A stretch of 57,553 nt of DNA from a virus, in IMG/VR virus record IMGVR_UViG_3300025012_000103, positions 1-57,553 of that record; one strand, given 5' to 3'. A program made the translations under genes and the position numbers. Positions within the stretch are counted from its first letter, which is position 1, and each line of letters begins with the position of its first letter. The notes beneath the pieces are model-generated. The model saw only the letters and a list, made by a program, of their open reading frames with translations. It made no database searches and was not told the origin of the DNA. This document shows, piece after piece, positions 54,678 to 57,553 of this stretch.

Positions 54678-57553
54678 CAAACTACCTCCTCATTTGTTAG
54701 CGGCCACTCATATTTTTTACAATCGGCATAGTTCGGCCCGACCTCAGGGGTACTCGTTGTCGGGATACCCATCGAGCCATAAGGAATGCACACGCAGTCT
54801 CGCAAGATAGGGACGACGACGTCAACGTCGCCTTTGTGAATTCTGTTGACGACTTCATCGTGTACCGAGGTCACCGGGGAGCACCGATACAGAAAGAACA
54901 CCTCGGACCGCCAAAGGGCGCCCATAATCAATTTTGTCTGCTCAGATGCTGAACCTTGGATCCGAAAACTCCAAGCCCACCGGCCAGCTTTGGCCCGGTA
55001 GAACTTATCATTCGTCGAGAACGGCACATGCAAGTGACGGCGCCCGCCAAGAAACGTCAACGAGTACTTCCGCTTCTCACATTCAGCAATGTATTTCTCA
55101 ACGTGGGGCATCAGGCCGGGGAATGCTGCTGCCTTGGCGTCCATGAATGCCTGGGCCTCATCTTCAGGAACACAAAGCATGTTGCCCAGCTTCTTCGCCA
55201 TGCAAAGATACGACGTGGAGAAATTGGTCTCCTTGCCTTGATGGTAGACCCTGGCGGCGATCTCGTCGTCGGCGTTGACCGCTGCTTGGAACTCCTCATA
55301 AGTGGCCCAACGCTTTTCTTTTTTCTGATCAATGCTGAACCCGGTCAACGAGTGGAGCTTCCGCTTATTCTCTCCGATATAGCAAGACAAGAAATTGACG
55401 TCCTGCGAATCCCAAGCCTGGAGCTTAAGCTCCTGCCCATCTATGTCGAGCTTGCAGATAACGTGGTCGTCGTCGCCGGCAGTCACAATGCCCCGCATTT
55501 CCTTCCCCTTTTTCTTGGGCATCTGAGCGAGGTTGGGAGCCCCATGGGAGAAACGTCTTGTTGACGTCGACGACTGGTTGAGGTGGTGATGGAGCTTGCC
55601 GTCCTTCCAATGCACCAACACGGGGTACTTGTCATAGAAAAGCGAGAAGCGAGTGATGATCTTCTTCAACTCCAGCAGCGTCTTGAAAGCATCTTCGTAC
55701 TGCCCGACGTCACCGAAAGCGATGGCGTTCTTGACCGCCTCTTCGTCAGTCGAGGGTGTGCCGCCGCGCCCTTCCTTGCGCATCTTGTCAGTGGGCTTGT
55801 TCCTGATCCTGACAGGCATATTCAGGGCGTCGTACATCAGCCGAGTGACGTCCATCGGGCTGCCGGGGTTGAAGTTGGGGCTGGGCACCCACCGGGCCTC
55901 ATACTCGGCGTTAACCTTGTCCAGATCCCCAGCGGCAATAGCCTCAGCCAGAGGGGCCTCGGTGAAGAACGCAGCCAGTGCATCCAGATTCCGGGCCTGA
56001 CATTTGAATGGTTCGCCGTAGAGGACTCCGTACATCCTCTTGATCTGGACGCCGTTGAGTTCAGTCAAGGGCTCGAAATAGGTCCCGGGCCAACGATGCT
56101 GGGTTGCCTTCGGAATCTTCTTTCCGTCAACCTCAACAAGCTCCCGAGTCTCCCAAGATAGATCCATCAAGAAGTTAAAGAACTTCTGCCAGTGCTCATC
56201 ATAAGCAGCCTGGTCCCGGGCAGAAAGTTCTTCAACTTTATCAAGGTCGCAGTCAACACCACGGTGCATAGCCAAGGCAGCAGTGTATTGGCAGTCCTGC
56301 TCAACGGTGACAAAGACATCCAAAGTACGTTCATACTCCATGATGGCTGTGAACAGGTTCCACAGAGAGTCCGTGCAAAGAGTATCGTCAAGGCCGTAGT
56401 TGAGGACCTCCTGCCCGGTGACTTCAAACATACCGGACCGGCCGGCCAGGGTCTCCTCATAGGTCAGCTGCGTGTAGTGCAACCACTTCTTTGACAGTGA
56501 CTTCAGGCCGGTGATCGGCGTGTTCTCGTCGACATAGTTGGCAGCAATCTTGGTGTCGTGAACATTTGGGAGGAAGCCGTGATCGCCGAAGGTCTGGTCT
56601 TCGCCAAACTCCCGAAACAGCACCGGCAACTCGAATCCCCCTGCCCGATGGCAGAGGATCGGGGTCGTCTTTGGGATCCACCTGAGGACCTCTTTCAAGT
56701 CCTCGACGTCGACGTTGTCAGTGTCCTTGTGCCGGATCGGGAAGTAGAAGCTGTGCGGGCCGGCCGTCAGCCCGCAGCCGGCGAGTTCCGAGCCAAAGGT
56801 ATCAATCTTCTCACCGTTTTTCTCCAACCAAACCTTCGACTCCGGAGGCGTGTCAGTCTCGATATCGAGAGCGACGTGTTGAGCAGACTCCAGCGCCTTG
56901 CGAATTGTCTCGGCCCGGGTCTCGATATTGGCGTCGGTGATCAGCCGGCGAGACGGCCACCATTTCTCCATGCCGGGCTCGAAGCGGAGTTTCTGCACTC
57001 CGCCTCCCCACTTCACTTTGTAGGCCGGCACATGCTGGAAAGAGAACAGTGCCCAGGCTGTGTAGGCCGTCTGCATGTCGTCCAGGATCAACTGTAGGCA
57101 TGGCAAGTCAGCGACGTCTTCAGAGAGCCGGTGCAGTTCGTCGTTCTCAAGCAGTTCTGCCATCAAGTCCAAGCCGTCGGCGCCGAAGGCCTCGATCAGC
57201 TGCATGAATTTCTGCTGACCGAAGCCCTTGACTGAGGGGACGTTGTCAGAGGAATCGCCCTTGACCAAGACCTTCCAGACCTTGATGTGGTTGGGCTCAA
57301 TCAATCCGGAGGGGTGAGGAGGGTTGAGTTGCCCCTCAAGAAAGATGTCGCCTTCAAGGCACTGGAGGTCCCGGTCCCGCGTCCAAATGATTGTGTGCCG
57401 GAACCTGTTTGAAATCTCGGCGATCAAATCGTCAGCTTCGTAGCCTTCTTTGGGCGTGGCAACAATCCCACCAAAATCCTTGATCAGGGTCTCTGCCTTT
57501 TCCATCGCCGCGGAGTACGCCGCATACCACTCAGGTGGCCGGGGCTCACGGTT
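54677..57553 (-). CDS. polA: DNA polymerase I (family A), 5' end cut by window edge
   Basis: At least 958 residues; the frame is open to the window end. N-terminal part: 5'-3' exonuclease/FEN (GYEADDLIAEI, RDRDLQCL, GDSSDNVPSVKGFGQQKF). Then 3'-5' exonuclease: VALDIETDTP (ExoI), CHRAGGFELPVL (ExoII, with Glu where Asp is usual) and YGLDDTLCT (ExoIII). Then the polymerase: motif A KLDIDGQELKLQAWDS, motif B RVYHQGKETNFSTSYLCM and motif C TSVHDEVVN. So it is a full Pol I with proofreading and 5' nuclease, the phage replicase candidate. It heads the coupled recombination operon. Confidence 0.95.
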   Translation of the reverse strand, partial: NREPRPPEWYAAYSAAMEKAETLIKDFGGIVATPKEGYEADDLIAEISNRFRHTIIWTRDRDLQCLEGDIFLEGQLNPPHPSGLIEPNHIKVWKVLVKGDSSDNVPSVKGFGQQKFMQLIEAFGADGLDLMAELLENDELHRLSEDVADLPCLQLILDDMQTAYTAWALFSFQHVPAYKVKWGGGVQKLRFEPGMEKWWPSRRLITDANIETRAETIRKALESAQHVALDIETDTPPESKVWLEKNGEKIDTFGSELAGCGLTAGPHSFYFPIRHKDTDNVDVEDLKEVLRWIPKTTPILCHRAGGFELPVLFREFGEDQTFGDHGFLPNVHDTKIAANYVDENTPITGLKSLSKKWLHYTQLTYEETLAGRSGMFEVTGQEVLNYGLDDTLCTDSLWNLFTAIMEYERTLDVFVTVEQDCQYTAALAMHRGVDCDLDKVEELSARDQAAYDEHWQKFFNFLMDLSWETRELVEVDGKKIPKATQHRWPGTYFEPLTELNGVQIKRMYGVLYGEPFKCQARNLDALAAFFTEAPLAEAIAAGDLDKVNAEYEARWVPSPNFNPGSPMDVTRLMYDALNMPVRIRNKPTDKMRKEGRGGTPSTDEEAVKNAIAFGDVGQYEDAFKTLLELKKIITRFSLFYDKYPVLVHWKDGKLHHHLNQSSTSTRRFSHGAPNLAQMPKKKGKEMRGIVTAGDDDHVICKLDIDGQELKLQAWDSQDVNFLSCYIGENKRKLHSLTGFSIDQKKEKRWATYEEFQAAVNADDEIAARVYHQGKETNFSTSYLCMAKKLGNMLCVPEDEAQAFMDAKAAAFPGLMPHVEKYIAECEKRKYSLTFLGGRRHLHVPFSTNDKFYRAKAGRWAWSFRIQGSASEQTKLIMGALWRSEVFFLYRCSPVTSVHDEVVNRIHKGDVDVVVPILRDCVCIPYGSMGIPTTSTPEVGPNYADCKKYEWPLTNEEVV

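Noticed and set aside
1-57553. tRNA genes, integrase and attachment sites
   Set aside because: None recognised by eye; no tRNA cloverleaf or integrase motif was found, so no claim about lysogeny is made.

Overview
The window is a 57.5-kb piece of a tailed dsDNA phage genome with long-tailed siphovirus architecture, open at both ends. A gene enters at base 1 and the DNA polymerase gene runs off at base 57553. The host is probably Gram-negative: several products have Sec signal peptides or lipoboxes and the lysis block looks like one for a double-membrane host. The host genus cannot be read from the sequence. I saw no tRNA, rRNA, integrase or CRISPR array. Functional names rest on motifs, gene order and family memory; no database search was run.

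Layout. (1) 1-8247, minus strand: an early/accessory arm of small, tightly packed genes, many overlapping start-to-stop. Two carry Ala-Ala-Trp-Asp minisatellites. This arm also holds an HNH-like endonuclease gene, a 715-bp regulatory gap, a 94-bp GTTGAC array, a repeated 17-bp palindrome and a strongly folded 150-bp element. (2) 8248-8597: divergent control region with an operator-overlapped leftward promoter and a rightward promoter that seems to give a leaderless terminase message. (3) 8598-19524, plus strand: head and neck genes in lambda-like order (small and large terminase, portal, S49 protease with nested scaffold, decoration, major capsid, connectors, tail tube). (4) 19565-28073: an antisense ribbon-helix-helix gene, tail chaperones joined by a -1 frameshift, a TnpB gene, and a 2079-residue tape measure protein. 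(5) 28073-43074: tail tip and fibre-like genes, interrupted by a glycosyltransferase/methyltransferase cassette (35307-38863) and a second TnpB. (6) 43074-48413: exported caspase-like and HExxH proteins, small lipoproteins, a holin candidate, a papain-like protease, DUF1353, HNH and a GH108 endolysin. (7) 48404-57553, minus strand: a translationally coupled replication/recombination operon with Pol I, a RuvC-like resolvase, a Rad50/SbcC split into separate genes, SbcD, MazG-like, a nucleotidyltransferase and a DUF1599-like protein.

The most interesting signal is a possible virion glycosylation system. Five structural proteins (neck connector, tail tube, tail-tip protein and two others) carry mucin-like Ser/Pro/Thr repeats. 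Directly after the longest repeat tract lies a three-gene cassette coding for a GT2-CmcI fusion, a class I methyltransferase and a GT-methyltransferase-ParB triple fusion. I infer that the repeats are O-glycosylated and methylated. Other strong leads are fibre-like proteins with Sec signal peptides, a split Rad50 divided at its zinc hook, TnpB genes without TnpA whose right-end hairpins are conserved in shape but not sequence, and a membrane-anchored caspase-like protein.
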